A stretch of DNA of 43,224 nucleotides from Acidobacteriota bacterium. Its GTDB lineage: Bacteria; Acidobacteriota; Blastocatellia; Pyrinomonadales; Pyrinomonadaceae. Below, in pieces: positions 1 through 7,476 of this stretch (positions are counted from its first letter, which is position 1; every line of letters begins with the position of its first letter). The notes beneath the pieces are model-generated. The model did no database searches. It saw only the letters and a list, made by a program, of their open reading frames with translations, and was not told where the DNA came from. The translations under genes were made by a program, and so were the position numbers. The DNA is taken from positions 1 to 43,224 of the forward strand of contig JAIVJI010000113.1 in the NCBI GenBank assembly GCA_020200135.1. The letters are read 5' to 3'.

Positions 1-132
1 ACGATGCGGACGGCCTTCGCGGGCGTCTACTCGACGGCCGAGCGTTTCCGCACCGACATGCGCACGGGCGCCTACATCCTCGCCATCGGCCGCGTGGCCG
101 AGGCGACGCGCGTGCGCGGCATCTTTCCCTGA
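1..132 (+). CDS. Glu/Leu/Phe/Val dehydrogenase, C-terminal fragment
   Basis: Only the last 43 codons are in the window; the reading frame runs from base 1 to TGA at 130-132. The translation includes TAERFRTDMRTGAYILAIGR and ends RGIFP. This matches the usual C-terminal end of the NAD(P)-dependent glutamate dehydrogenase family (an Arg-met-Arg-x-x-Ala-Tyr-Ile-Leu-Ala helix followed by a Leu/Ile-Arg-Gly-Leu/Ile-Tyr/Phe-Pro tail). The family oxidatively deaminates an amino acid, usually glutamate, in the cytoplasm. The substrate cannot be read because the Rossmann and substrate-binding parts lie upstream. It ends 14 nt before the selenoprotein-like gene, so the two may be cotranscribed. Confidence 0.6.
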   Translation, partial: TMRTAFAGVYSTAERFRTDMRTGAYILAIGRVAEATRVRGIFP

Positions 133-146
133 AAGGTCGGGCGGGG

Positions 147-500
147 ATGGACGACAGGATCACGGTTTACGAGAAGCCGACTTGAACGAAGTGCCGCGAG
201 GCCGACAGGCTGCTCCGGGAGAGCGGCGTGGACTTCGGGAAGGTCAACTACTACGCCGAGCCGATTGGCGAGGCGAAGCTGCGCGAGCTGATGGGGAAGA
301 TGGGCGCCCGGCCGCGCGAGCTTCTGCGCACGGGCGAGGCGGTCTACAAGGAACTCGAGCTCGGCAAACGTGACCTCACGGACGACGAGCTGATACGTCT
401 TATGGCCGAGCACCCGGACCTCATCCAGCGCCCCATCGTCGAGCGGGGCGACCGCGCCGTCCTCGGCCGCCCGACCGGGAGAATCAGAGAATTGCTGTAA
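147..500 (+). CDS. ArsC/Spx-family thioredoxin-fold protein, probable selenoprotein (TGA = Sec13)
   Basis: Read through one TGA at 183-185, this ATG frame gives 117 residues starting MDDRITVYEKPT-U-TKC. Its C-terminal half has the ArsC/Spx/YffB signature: an acidic helix, HPDLIQRPIVERGDRAVLG and a basic tail. In this family the first turn after the beta-strand holds the redox Cys. Here the codon is TGA with Cys16 three residues on, so the motif is UxxC. Both sides of the TGA are coding-like: the strand-turn lies before it and the helix CREADRLLRES after it. The start is the first ATG, after AAAGG at 134-138. The protein would be a cytoplasmic thiol/selenol reductase; arsenate is only one possible substrate, since the Arg triad is incomplete to the eye. 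The alternative is a pseudogene, or internal initiation at GTG 228, which would lack the active site. Confidence 0.7.
183..212 (+). promoter_or_regulatory. Possible bacterial SECIS hairpin after TGA183
   Basis: Bacterial Sec insertion needs a hairpin just downstream of UGA. Here GCC (201-203) and GGC (208-210) pair around GACA, with a G.U pair below, putting the loop about 22 nt from the U of UGA, as in E. coli fdhF. The stem is short and the loop lacks the GGU motif, so this is weak support alone. Confidence 0.35.
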
Positions 501-519
501 AAAAAAGCCTAAAAACCCG

Positions 520-563
520 GACGGCCGCCGCCAGTTCATGTCAAGCGAACGGCGGCGGCCGTC
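520..563 (+). terminator. 13-bp perfect hairpin after the ArsC-like gene
   Basis: GACGGCCGCCGCC (520-532) pairs exactly with 551-563, leaving an 18-nt loop. There is no T-tract after it on the plus strand; the A-rich run at 499-515 would form a U-tract only for minus-strand transcription. It probably stabilises or ends the upstream mRNA. The remaining gap to radA (564-686) holds a weak TATGAT box at 665-670 and the radA ribosome site. Confidence 0.5.
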
Positions 564-686
564 GCGCTGTGCGGGGCTGAAGCGGTCGCCGCCGAGGTGG
601 TAAAATGTGTCGAACTTCGCGGGCGGGATTATCGAGAATCGTTTAGCCGATCGGTACCGAATTATATGATAAGGAAGAGTTAAAAA

Positions 687-2069
687 GTGGCTAAAGCACC
701 GGCGACGGTTTACGTCTGTCAGAACTGCGGCAAGCAGGTTAGCAAGTGGCTTGGGAAGTGCCCGGACTGTGGCGAGTGGCAGTCGTTCGTCGAGGAGCGC
801 GTGCGGCCCTCGGCGGGCGCGGCGAAGGGCGTGGCCGCGCGCGGCGGCTTCCGCCTGCGCGAGGTGAAGCCCGTGCGCTTCGGCGAGATAGAGTCGCAGG
901 ACGACTCGCGCATCCCTTCGGGCATCGACGAGTTCGACCGCGTGCTCGGCGGCGGCATCGTGCCGGGCAGTCTCATTCTCATCGGCGGCGACCCGGGCAT
1001 CGGCAAGTCGACGCTCCTGCTACAGGTCGCCGACCGCCTGAGCCGGCAGAGCGGGCGCGTGCTCTACGTCTCGGGCGAGGAGTCCGAGCGGCAGATCAAG
1101 ATGCGGGGCGAGCGGCTCGGCGTCGAGGCCGCGAACCTCTACCTGCTGCCCGAGACGAACCTCGAAAACATACTCAACGAGGTCGAGCGCGACGAGCCGG
1201 GCGCCATCATCGTCGACTCCATCCAGACCGTCTTCTCGTCGCAGATAGAGTCGGCGCCCGGCTCGGTCTCGCAGGTGCGCGAGGTGGCGAGCCAGTTTCT
1301 GATGCTGGCGAAGAACCGAACCATCCCCGTCTTCCTCATCGGCCACGTCACCAAGGAGGGCTCGATCGCCGGGCCGAAGGCGCTAGAACACATCGTGGAC
1401 ACGGTGCTCTACTTCGAGGGCGAGCGCCACCACAACCACCGCATCGTGCGCGCGACCAAGAACCGCTTCGGCGCCGCGAACGAGCTGGGCGTCTTCGAGA
1501 TGACGGGCGAGGGGCTGGTCGCGGTCGCCAACCCCTCGGAGATGTTCCTCCACGGGCGGCCCGAGAACGTCGCCGGGTCGGTCGTCTCGGCCTGCATGGA
1601 GGGCACGCGCCCGATGCTGGTCGAGGTGCAGGCGCTCGCCTCCGACTCCTCGTTGAACAACCCCGCGCGCACCGCCCAGGGCTTCGACAGGAACCGCCTC
1701 GCGCTGCTGCTGGCCGTGTTGGCGAAGCGGGTAGGCGTCGAGGGGTTGCTCAAGTCGGACGTGTTCCTCAACGTCGTCGGCGGGTTCGAGGTTGACGAGC
1801 CGGCCGCAGACCTCGGCGTCGTCGCCGCCATCGTGTCGAGCTACCGGAACAGGGTGGTCGACCCGAAGACGGCGGTCTTCGGCGAGGTGGGCCTGACGGG
1901 TGAGGTGCGCGGCGCGATGCAGGCGCAGGCGCGCGCGCGCGAGGCGCAGGCGCTCGGCTTCGAGAAGATAATCATGCCGGCGTCGAACACTTCGGGGCTC
2001 GAACGGCTGCTCGGCGTGCGCACCGTCGGCGTCCGCTCGGTCGAGGAGGCGCTGGACGAGCTGTTCTAG
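687..2069 (+). CDS. radA: DNA repair protein RadA (Sms)
   Basis: The 460-residue product has full RadA architecture. An N-terminal zinc finger (CQNCGKQ ... CPDCGEW, residues about 11-30) is followed by a RecA-like ATPase with Walker A GGDPGIGKST near residue 100, and the RadA-specific KNRFG motif (TKNRFGAANELG). A Lon-like C-terminal domain comes last. RadA is a hexameric helicase that drives branch migration in homologous recombination. The GTG start at 687 is chosen because AAGGAAGAG (671-679) sits about 8 nt upstream. It heads a run radA, small ORF, yacL-like, ispD, ispF, which resembles the conserved radA-disA-yacL-ispD-ispF neighbourhood of Bacillus, here without disA. Confidence 0.97.
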   Translation: MAKAPATVYVCQNCGKQVSKWLGKCPDCGEWQSFVEERVRPSAGAAKGVAARGGFRLREVKPVRFGEIESQDDSRIPSGIDEFDRVLGGGIVPGSLILIGGDPGIGKSTLLLQVADRLSRQSGRVLYVSGEESERQIKMRGERLGVEAANLYLLPETNLENILNEVERDEPGAIIVDSIQTVFSSQIESAPGSVSQVREVASQFLMLAKNRTIPVFLIGHVTKEGSIAGPKALEHIVDTVLYFEGERHHNHRIVRATKNRFGAANELGVFEMTGEGLVAVANPSEMFLHGRPENVAGSVVSACMEGTRPMLVEVQALASDSSLNNPARTAQGFDRNRLALLLAVLAKRVGVEGLLKSDVFLNVVGGFEVDEPAADLGVVAAIVSSYRNRVVDPKTAVFGEVGLTGEVRGAMQAQARAREAQALGFEKIIMPASNTSGLERLLGVRTVGVRSVEEALDELF

Positions 2070-2111
2070 GGGCTTTCGAAACTACTTTTAAGGGACGGAG
2101 ATTTTAAGACG

Positions 2112-2363
2112 ATGGCGGTGCATTTCATCCACGATTTGAAGCAGGAGTCGTTGATTCGACCTTACGCGCCGGTCGGCGCGGTGTGCGGCGCCGCGTTGCG
2201 GGAGGCGCACGAGATTGTCGCGCCCGAGACCGAGGCGGACGTGTGCCCGGAATGCCTCTCGTGGGCGAAGCGGAACACGTATCAGGACCGGCGCTGCGCG
2301 GTCGAGATGAGCGCCGCCGGGGCGCGGCCCGCGGGGGGCGGGGGCCCGGAAACAGTCCCCTAA
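2112..2363 (+). CDS. Small hypothetical protein with Cys pairs
   Basis: This 83-residue ORF sits between radA and the PIN protein on the same strand. Residues 1-60 look globular (MAVHFIHDLKQESLIRPYAP ...) and contain Cys25 and a CPEC pair, enough for a small zinc site; the last 20 residues are a low-complexity Gly/Pro/Ala tail. A purine-rich stretch GGGACGGAG (2092-2100) lies 11 nt before the ATG. I do not recognise a family. Its position, where disA lies in Firmicutes, is suggestive only: it has no DAC domain features. It could be a real small protein or a frame kept open by high GC, but the ribosome-site spacing favours a gene. Confidence 0.5.
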   Translation: MAVHFIHDLKQESLIRPYAPVGAVCGAALREAHEIVAPETEADVCPECLSWAKRNTYQDRRCAVEMSAAGARPAGGGGPETVP

Positions 2364-2409
2364 TTCGTCAGAGACAGACGCGTAATAAAGTGTTAATATC
2401 TCCGGCGTC

Positions 2410-3561
2410 ATGCGGACGAACACGGTTCTCATACGGATTGTCTTCATCGGAATCCTCATCGGCGCGGGGTACCTGCTCGACCCCATCGGGCATGCGCTGC
2501 CCGGCCGCACGCACCTGCTCGGCGTCCCCGTCCACTGCGTCTCCGCCCTCCTGGCCCTCGTCATCTCGGGCGTCATCATCCTCTTCGAGATGCGCATCCA
2601 GCAGGCGTCTCTGAAGACGCTGATAGGGGCCGGCATCGGCTCGATGATGGGCATCGTCGGCGGCGTGCTGATAGGCTTTCTCATCAGCTACCAGCAGACG
2701 GGCGACGAACACCGCCCGACCAAGATATTCCTGACACTCATGCTGGCCTTCATCATGGCCTACATCGGGCTGATGGTCGGGGCGGCGAAGGGCGACTACC
2801 TCGACCTGACCGCGCTCGGCGGCATCTTCAGCGACAAGGCCACGCGCCGCGACGTGAAGATTCTCGACACCTCGGTCATCATCGACGGCCGCATCGCGGA
2901 CGTGGCCGAGACGGGCTTCCTCTCCGGCACCATCGTCATCCCGCAGTTCATCCTGCGCGAGCTGCAGCAGGTGGCCGACTCGCCCGACTCGTCGAAGCGC
3001 CAGAGGGGGCGCCGCGGCCTGGACATGCTCAACCGCCTTCAGGGCAACTCCGCGCTCGACATACAGGTCGTGGACACGGACTTCCCGGCGGTCAAGGAGG
3101 TCGACCTCAAGCTCCTCGAACTCTCGAAGAGCCTCGACGGCGTGGTCGTCACCAACGACTTCAACCTCAACAAGGTGGCGCAGCTCCACGGCATCCAGGT
3201 GCTGAACATCAACGAGCTGGCGAACTCCCTCAAGCCCGTGGTGCTGCCCGGCGAGGCGATGCGCGTCTTCATCCTGAAGGAGGGGAAGGAGTACAACCAG
3301 GGCGTCGCCTACCTCGATGACGGGACGATGGTCGTCGTGGACAACGCGCGCCGCATGATCGGCAAGAACGCCGACATCGCCGTCACCAGCGTGCTCCAGA
3401 CGACCGCGGGCAAGATGATCTTCGGCCGGCTCTGGGAAGACGCGGAGAACGGCGGCCCCGTCCAGGCGCACGCCGGCGGCGGCCAGCAGCGCCGCTCCTT
3501 CCAGCAGCGCCAGCAGCCGCAGCACGCCCCCGTCCGCAGCGCCGAGCCGGAGCAGTCTTGA
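2410..3561 (+). CDS. PIN/TRAM-domain membrane protein (YacL type)
   Basis: The product has 383 residues. About four hydrophobic segments fill residues 5-125 (for example VLIRIVFIGILIGAGYLL and IFLTLMLAFIMAYIGLMVGA). A PIN nuclease-like domain follows from about residue 153: VKILDTSVIIDGRIADVAE carries the first conserved Asp, and SLDGVVVTNDFNLNKVA the later acidic pair. A TRAM domain follows (LKEGKEYNQGVAYLDDGTMV) and a Gln-rich tail ends the protein. This is the YacL/YpfB-like PIN-TRAM architecture, a predicted membrane-anchored RNase. The order radA ... yacL, ispD, ispF is conserved elsewhere. The coding frame ends just before a 7-bp-unit hairpin that spans the gap to ispD. Confidence 0.9.
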   Translation: MRTNTVLIRIVFIGILIGAGYLLDPIGHALPGRTHLLGVPVHCVSALLALVISGVIILFEMRIQQASLKTLIGAGIGSMMGIVGGVLIGFLISYQQTGDEHRPTKIFLTLMLAFIMAYIGLMVGAAKGDYLDLTALGGIFSDKATRRDVKILDTSVIIDGRIADVAETGFLSGTIVIPQFILRELQQVADSPDSSKRQRGRRGLDMLNRLQGNSALDIQVVDTDFPAVKEVDLKLLELSKSLDGVVVTNDFNLNKVAQLHGIQVLNINELANSLKPVVLPGEAMRVFILKEGKEYNQGVAYLDDGTMVVVDNARRMIGKNADIAVTSVLQTTAGKMIFGRLWEDAENGGPVQAHAGGGQQRRSFQQRQQPQHAPVRSAEPEQS

Positions 3562-3569
3562 AAGCAGTA

Positions 3570-3656
3570 AACCGTGAACCGTAAACCGTGACAAGAGAAA
3601 GGCCGCGGGCGGCGAGAAACGTCTGACCTTCTCGTCACGGTTTACGGTTCACGGTT
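3570..3656. repeat. Heptad inverted repeat, AACCGTG type
   Basis: The left arm (3570-3592) is made of 7-bp units AACCGTG, AACCGTA, AACCGTG. Its exact reverse complement is at 3634-3656, giving a 23-bp perfect stem around a 41-nt loop. It starts 9 nt after the stop of the PIN/TRAM gene and ends 9 nt before the ispD ATG. No Shine-Dalgarno sequence lies between the right arm and that ATG. Confidence 0.9.
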
Positions 3657-3665
3657 CACGCTCTT

Positions 3666-4349
3666 ATGAATGTTGCGATCATCGTCGCCGCCGGGCGTGG
3701 GAGCCGTGCGGGCGGCGCGCGCGCCAAGCAGTTCCGGGAAATCTCCGGCATCCCCATCATCATCCACACCCTCGCTCGCTTCGAGCTGTGCGAGACGGTC
3801 GGCGGCTCGGTCGTCGTCCTGCCCGAGGGCGAGCGCGAAGAGTTCCTCTCGCTCGCCGAGACGCACGGGCTGCGGAAAGTCTCGCGCGCGGTCGGCGGGG
3901 GCGCGACGCGCGCCGAGTCGGTCTGGCGCGGACTCCGGTCGCTCGAAGCGAGCGGCGCGGGCGTGGTCGCGGTTCACGACGGCGTGCGCCCCTTCGTCAC
4001 GCCCGCGGAAATAGACCGCACGGTGCGCGCGGCCGAGGAGTCGGGCGCGGCCATCCTCGCCGCCCCGGCGGTCGAGACCGTCAAAGAGGTCGAGGACGGG
4101 CGCGTCGTACGCACCCCGGAGCGCGCGCGGCTCTGGCTCGCGCAGACTCCGCAGTGCTTCCGCTACGAGCTGCTCCGGAGCGCCTACGAGCAGCCGGGCG
4201 CGCTCGGCGCCGACGTGACCGACTGTAGCGCCCTCGTCGAACGCCTCGGCCACGCCGTCCGCGTCGTCGAAGGCGGCGCGCACAACGTCAAGATCACGAC
4301 CCCGCGCGACTTCGCGCTGGCGGAAGTGCTTTTGAAGAGTAGACAGTAG
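3666..4349 (+). CDS. ispD: 2-C-methyl-D-erythritol 4-phosphate cytidylyltransferase
   Basis: IspD makes CDP-ME from MEP and CTP, the third step of the MEP isoprenoid pathway. The 227-residue protein has the N-terminal nucleotide loop VAAGRGSRAGGARAKQF (residues about 7-23), the central VAVHDGVRPF segment with catalytic Asp/Arg, AQTPQCFRYELL and the C-terminal VEGGAHNVKITTPRDFALAE. All are family hallmarks, and the length is normal. The last codons (SRQ-stop) are read out of the first units of the next heptad repeat, so the repeat supplies the TAG stop. Directly followed by ispF, the usual partner. Confidence 0.96.
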   Translation: MNVAIIVAAGRGSRAGGARAKQFREISGIPIIIHTLARFELCETVGGSVVVLPEGEREEFLSLAETHGLRKVSRAVGGGATRAESVWRGLRSLEASGAGVVAVHDGVRPFVTPAEIDRTVRAAEESGAAILAAPAVETVKEVEDGRVVRTPERARLWLAQTPQCFRYELLRSAYEQPGALGADVTDCSALVERLGHAVRVVEGGAHNVKITTPRDFALAEVLLKSRQ

Positions 4350-4461
4350 ACAGTAGTCAGTAGCCAGTAGCGCTCCGCGTCGCGAGCGCCGCGTGTTGAA
4401 ATCGAGGCTGGAGATGTCGGGGCATTTCTACTGACTACTGACTACTGTCTACTGTCTACTG
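4338..4461. repeat. Heptad inverted repeat, AGTAGAC type (copy 1)
   Basis: The left arm 4338-4370 consists of AGTAGAC, AGTAGAC, AGTAGTC, AGTAGCC, AGTAG. The right arm 4428-4461 is its reverse complement with a single mismatch over about 33 bp. The loop contains CGCTCCGCG, also found in the copy at 8981. The left arm contains the ispD stop codon and the right arm ends 5 nt before the ispF ATG. Confidence 0.92.
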
Positions 4462-4466
4462 CTCCC

Positions 4467-4943
4467 ATGTATCGAATCGGCATCGGGCACGACACGCACA
4501 GGCTGGCGGAGGGGCGGCCGCTCGTCCTGGGCGGGGTGCGGGTCGAGTCGGAGCGCGGGGCCGAGGGGCACTCGGACGCGGACGCGCTGGCGCACGCGCT
4601 GACCGACGCGGTGCTGGGGGCGATGTGCGAGGGCGACATCGGCCAACACTTCCCCGACCACGACCCGCGCTGGAAGGACGCCGACAGCCTGCAACTGCTC
4701 GCGCGCGTGATGTGGCTGGCGAGCGAGCGCGGCTACCGCGTCGTCAACGCCGACGCCACCGTCATGATCGAGCGGCCGCGCCTGCGCCCCTACGTCGAGG
4801 AGATGCGCGGGCGGCTCGCCGAGGTGCTCGGCGTCGGCGTCGACTGCGTCAGCGTCAAGGCCAAGTCGGGCGAAGGGCTCGACGCCGTCGGCGAGTGGAG
4901 GGCCGTCACGGTGCAGGCCGTCGTCCTCCTCGTACGCGTCTGA
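4467..4943 (+). CDS. ispF: 2-C-methyl-D-erythritol 2,4-cyclodiphosphate synthase
   Basis: IspF cyclises CDP-ME 2-phosphate to MEcPP with loss of CMP, two steps after IspD. The 158-residue product has the metal site GHDTHRLAEGRPLVLGGV (Asp8, His10), GHSDADALAHALTDAVLGA with His42 and the conserved DAD, then DIGQHFPDHDP, and near the end KAKSGEGLDAVGEW. Length and motifs are complete. The ATG has no Shine-Dalgarno; it follows the right arm of a heptad hairpin closely, so initiation may depend on coupling to ispD. The sequence after the TGA is an in-frame hydrolase remnant, see the next entry. Confidence 0.96.
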   Translation: MYRIGIGHDTHRLAEGRPLVLGGVRVESERGAEGHSDADALAHALTDAVLGAMCEGDIGQHFPDHDPRWKDADSLQLLARVMWLASERGYRVVNADATVMIERPRLRPYVEEMRGRLAEVLGVGVDCVSVKAKSGEGLDAVGEWRAVTVQAVVLLVRV

Positions 4944-5072
4944 AGTGGCGCGCGGCTCGAAGTCGTCAAGGGCGCGGCGCACCTGCCCAACATGGAGCGG
5001 CCCGAGGAGTTCAACCGACTCGTCCTCGACTTCCTGCGCGACAACGGCGCGGGGGCCGGGGCCGAAGTTTGA
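4944..5072 (+). pseudogene. Alpha/beta hydrolase C-terminal remnant
   Basis: Directly after the ispF TGA and in the same frame, 42 codons read SGARLEVVKGAAHLPNMERP and continue EEFNRLVLDFLRDN to a TGA at 5070-5072. This is the standard C-terminal end of alpha/beta-hydrolases such as 3-oxoadipate enol-lactonases: the catalytic His in GAAHLPNMERP, then the last helix. The nucleophile and acid parts are absent, and no start codon or ribosome site serves the fragment. A deletion seems to have removed most of a hydrolase gene between ispF and the phosphorylase. The next gene starts inside the fragment's stop (TGATG). Confidence 0.75.
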
Positions 5073-6400
5073 TGGGTATGCGGCCACAGGACATCATCCG
5101 AAACAAGCGCGACGGCGGCGAGCTGTCGCGCGAGGAGGTCGCGTCGTTCGTGCGTGGCGTCGTGGACGGCACGTGGGCGGACTACCAGGCGTCGGCGCTC
5201 TTGATGGCCGTCTACCTCAACGGGATGACGACCGTCGAGATGGAGGCGCTGACGCAGGCCATGCTCGGCTCGGGCGAGGTGCTCGACTTCTCGGAGATCG
5301 AACTGCCGAAGGCCGACAAGCACTCGACGGGGGGCGTCGGCGACAAGACCTCGCTCGTCATCGCGCCGCTCGTCGCCGCGTGCGGCGTGGCCGTGCCGAT
5401 GATCTCGGGGCGGGGCCTCGGGCACACCGGCGGCACGCTCGACAAGCTCGAAGCCATCCCCGGCTACCGCGTCCACCTCGACCTCTCCGAGTTCAGAAAA
5501 GTCTTGGCCCGCGTCGGCTACGCGATGATGGGGCAGACGGCCGAGATCGCGCCCGCCGACAAGCGGCTCTACGCGCTCCGCGACGCGACCGAGACGGTCG
5601 AGTCCATCCCGCTCATCGTCGCCTCGATCATGTCGAAGAAGCTCGCGGCGGGCCTGGGCGCGCTCGTGCTCGACGTGAAGACGGGCAGCGGCGCCTTCAT
5701 GCGCGACGAGGGGCGCGCCCGCGCGCTCGCCAAGGCGCTCGTCCGCACGGGTCACTCCTGCGGCGTCCAGACCGAGGCGCTGCTCACAGACATGAGCCAG
5801 CCGCTCGGCGCGGCGGTCGGCAACGCCAACGAGGTGCAGGAGTGCATCCTCATCATGCGCGGCGAGTCGGGCGACGAGGCGCGCGACGTGCGCGAGCTTT
5901 CGCTCGAGCTGGCCGCGCGGATGGTCGCGCTCGCGGGCGCCGCCGGCTCGCACGAGGAGGCGAGGCGTAGGGTCGAGCGCGCGCTCGAATCCGGCGCGGC
6001 GCTCGAACGCTTCCGCCGCAACGTCGAGGAGCAGGGCGGCGACCCGCGCGTCTGCGACGACCCCGACCGCCTCTCGGACTTGACGGTGCGGGAAGTCAGG
6101 GTAGAATCCGTCCACGCGGGCTACGTCGAGGCCGTCGACGCGGCTGAGATAGGCCGCGCGCTGGCCTCCATCGGCGGCGGCCGCGCGCGCGTCGAAGACA
6201 AGATCGACCCGGCGGTCGGCTACCACGCGCGCGCGCGCACGGGGCAGCAGGTGAGCACGGGCGAGCCGCTCGGACTGCTCTACTGCCGGCCCGGCCCGAA
6301 GGCCGACGCGGCCGCCGCGCGCATCCGCGCCGCCTACACCGTGGGCGACGCGGCACCCGACCGGGTCCCCGAACTAATCAAGGAAGTGATCGCGCAATGA
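5072..6400 (+). CDS. Pyrimidine-nucleoside / thymidine phosphorylase
   Basis: The enzyme splits thymidine or uridine with phosphate to free base and (deoxy)ribose 1-phosphate. From ATG 5072 (a second ATG is at 5078) the product has 442 residues, the family length. It begins MRPQDIIRNKRDGGELSREE, has the phosphate loop KADKHSTGGVGDKTSL, the hinge GRGLGHTGGTLDKLEAIPG, DVKTGSGAFM and a C-terminal domain with GYHARARTGQQVSTGEPLG. The specificity (deoA versus pdp) is not clear by eye. Its TGA overlaps the ATG of bmpA (ATGA), so it is the first gene of the nucleoside uptake operon and feeds on imported nucleosides. Confidence 0.93.
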   Translation: MGMRPQDIIRNKRDGGELSREEVASFVRGVVDGTWADYQASALLMAVYLNGMTTVEMEALTQAMLGSGEVLDFSEIELPKADKHSTGGVGDKTSLVIAPLVAACGVAVPMISGRGLGHTGGTLDKLEAIPGYRVHLDLSEFRKVLARVGYAMMGQTAEIAPADKRLYALRDATETVESIPLIVASIMSKKLAAGLGALVLDVKTGSGAFMRDEGRARALAKALVRTGHSCGVQTEALLTDMSQPLGAAVGNANEVQECILIMRGESGDEARDVRELSLELAARMVALAGAAGSHEEARRRVERALESGAALERFRRNVEEQGGDPRVCDDPDRLSDLTVREVRVESVHAGYVEAVDAAEIGRALASIGGGRARVEDKIDPAVGYHARARTGQQVSTGEPLGLLYCRPGPKADAAAARIRAAYTVGDAAPDRVPELIKEVIAQ

Positions 6401-7467
6401 AGTTGAGACTGTTTCTGGCCGCCGCCCTGTCGTGCGCGCTCGTCGCGGGCGGCGCGTCGTGCCGCCGCGCGCCGCGCGCCGACGAGAGCGGCAAAATCCG
6501 CGTCGGCATCGTCTTCGACATCGGCGGCAAGGACGACCGCTCGTTCAACGCCGCCGCCTACGAGGGCGTGAAGTGCGCCGAGACGGGGCGCAAGCCCGAC
6601 GGCACGCCGTGCGACAAGCCGACGCTCGGCATCATGCTGCGCGACGTGGAGCCGGGCAACCCGACCTCCATCGAGCCGGCGATGCGCGCCTTCGCCGAGC
6701 GCGGCTACGACCTCATCATCGGCGTCGGCTTCGCGCAGGCGCCCATCATGGAGTTGGTGGCGAAGGACTACCCCGACATCAACTTCGCCATCGTGGACGG
6801 CGCGAGCCAGCTGCCGAACGTCGCCTCGCTCGTCTTCAAGGAGCACGAGGGCTCGTACCTCGTCGGGATGATAGCCGCGAAAGAATCGAAGACGGGCGTG
6901 CTCGGCTTCATCGGGGGGATGGACATCGGGCTCATCCACCGCTTCGCCACCGGCTACGAGGAGGGCGCGAAGGCCGCCCGGCCGGACGCGCGCGTCATCG
7001 TCAACTACGTCGGCGTCACCGACTCGGCGTGGAACAACCCGGGCAAGGGCAAGGAGCTGGCGCTCTCGCAGATCGGCAAGGGCGCGGACGTCATCTTCAC
7101 CGCCGCCGGCAACTCGGGCCTCGGCGCCTTCGACGCCGTCGAGCAGGCGGGCAAAGACGCGTCGGGGCGCGCCAACCGCTTCGTCATCGGCGTGGACTCG
7201 AACCAGAACGGCGTCAAGCCGGGCTTCGTCCTCACCAGCATGGTCAAGCGCGTGGACAACGCCGTCTACCAGATCGTCTCCGACGTGGTGAAGGGGCAGT
7301 TCAAGGGCGGCTTCCACGTCTACGGGCTCGATGCCGACGGCGTCGCCTATTCGATGGACGACTTCAACAGGTCGCTCATCAGCCCCGACGCGATAAGACA
7401 GGCGGAGGAGGCCAGGCAAAAGATTATCGCCGGAGAGATCAAGGTCACGGACGCGATGACGAAATAG
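6397..7467 (+). CDS. BMP-family nucleoside-binding lipoprotein
   Basis: This is the substrate-binding protein of a BmpA/PnrA-type ABC importer for nucleosides. The 356-residue precursor starts MKLRLFLAAALSCALVAGG and then ASC-RR, a likely lipobox with Cys22, so it should be membrane anchored. Family motifs follow: VGIVFDIGGKDDRSFNAAAYEG, YDLIIGVGFAQ, NFAIVDGA, VLGFIGGMDIGLIHRFATGY, VNYVGVTDSAWNNPGKGKE and FVIGVDSNQNGVKPGFVLTS. AAGGAAG upstream lies inside the end of the phosphorylase gene and the ATG overlaps that gene's TGA, so translation is coupled. ABC ATPase and two permeases follow. Confidence 0.95.
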   Translation: MKLRLFLAAALSCALVAGGASCRRAPRADESGKIRVGIVFDIGGKDDRSFNAAAYEGVKCAETGRKPDGTPCDKPTLGIMLRDVEPGNPTSIEPAMRAFAERGYDLIIGVGFAQAPIMELVAKDYPDINFAIVDGASQLPNVASLVFKEHEGSYLVGMIAAKESKTGVLGFIGGMDIGLIHRFATGYEEGAKAARPDARVIVNYVGVTDSAWNNPGKGKELALSQIGKGADVIFTAAGNSGLGAFDAVEQAGKDASGRANRFVIGVDSNQNGVKPGFVLTSMVKRVDNAVYQIVSDVVKGQFKGGFHVYGLDADGVAYSMDDFNRSLISPDAIRQAEEARQKIIAGEIKVTDAMTK

Positions 7468-7476
7468 TTTACCGAC

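Noticed and set aside
3570..3660. Heptad repeats considered as a CRISPR array
   Set aside because: Units are 7 bp, without 20-40-nt spacers, and arms are inverted; no cas gene is nearby.
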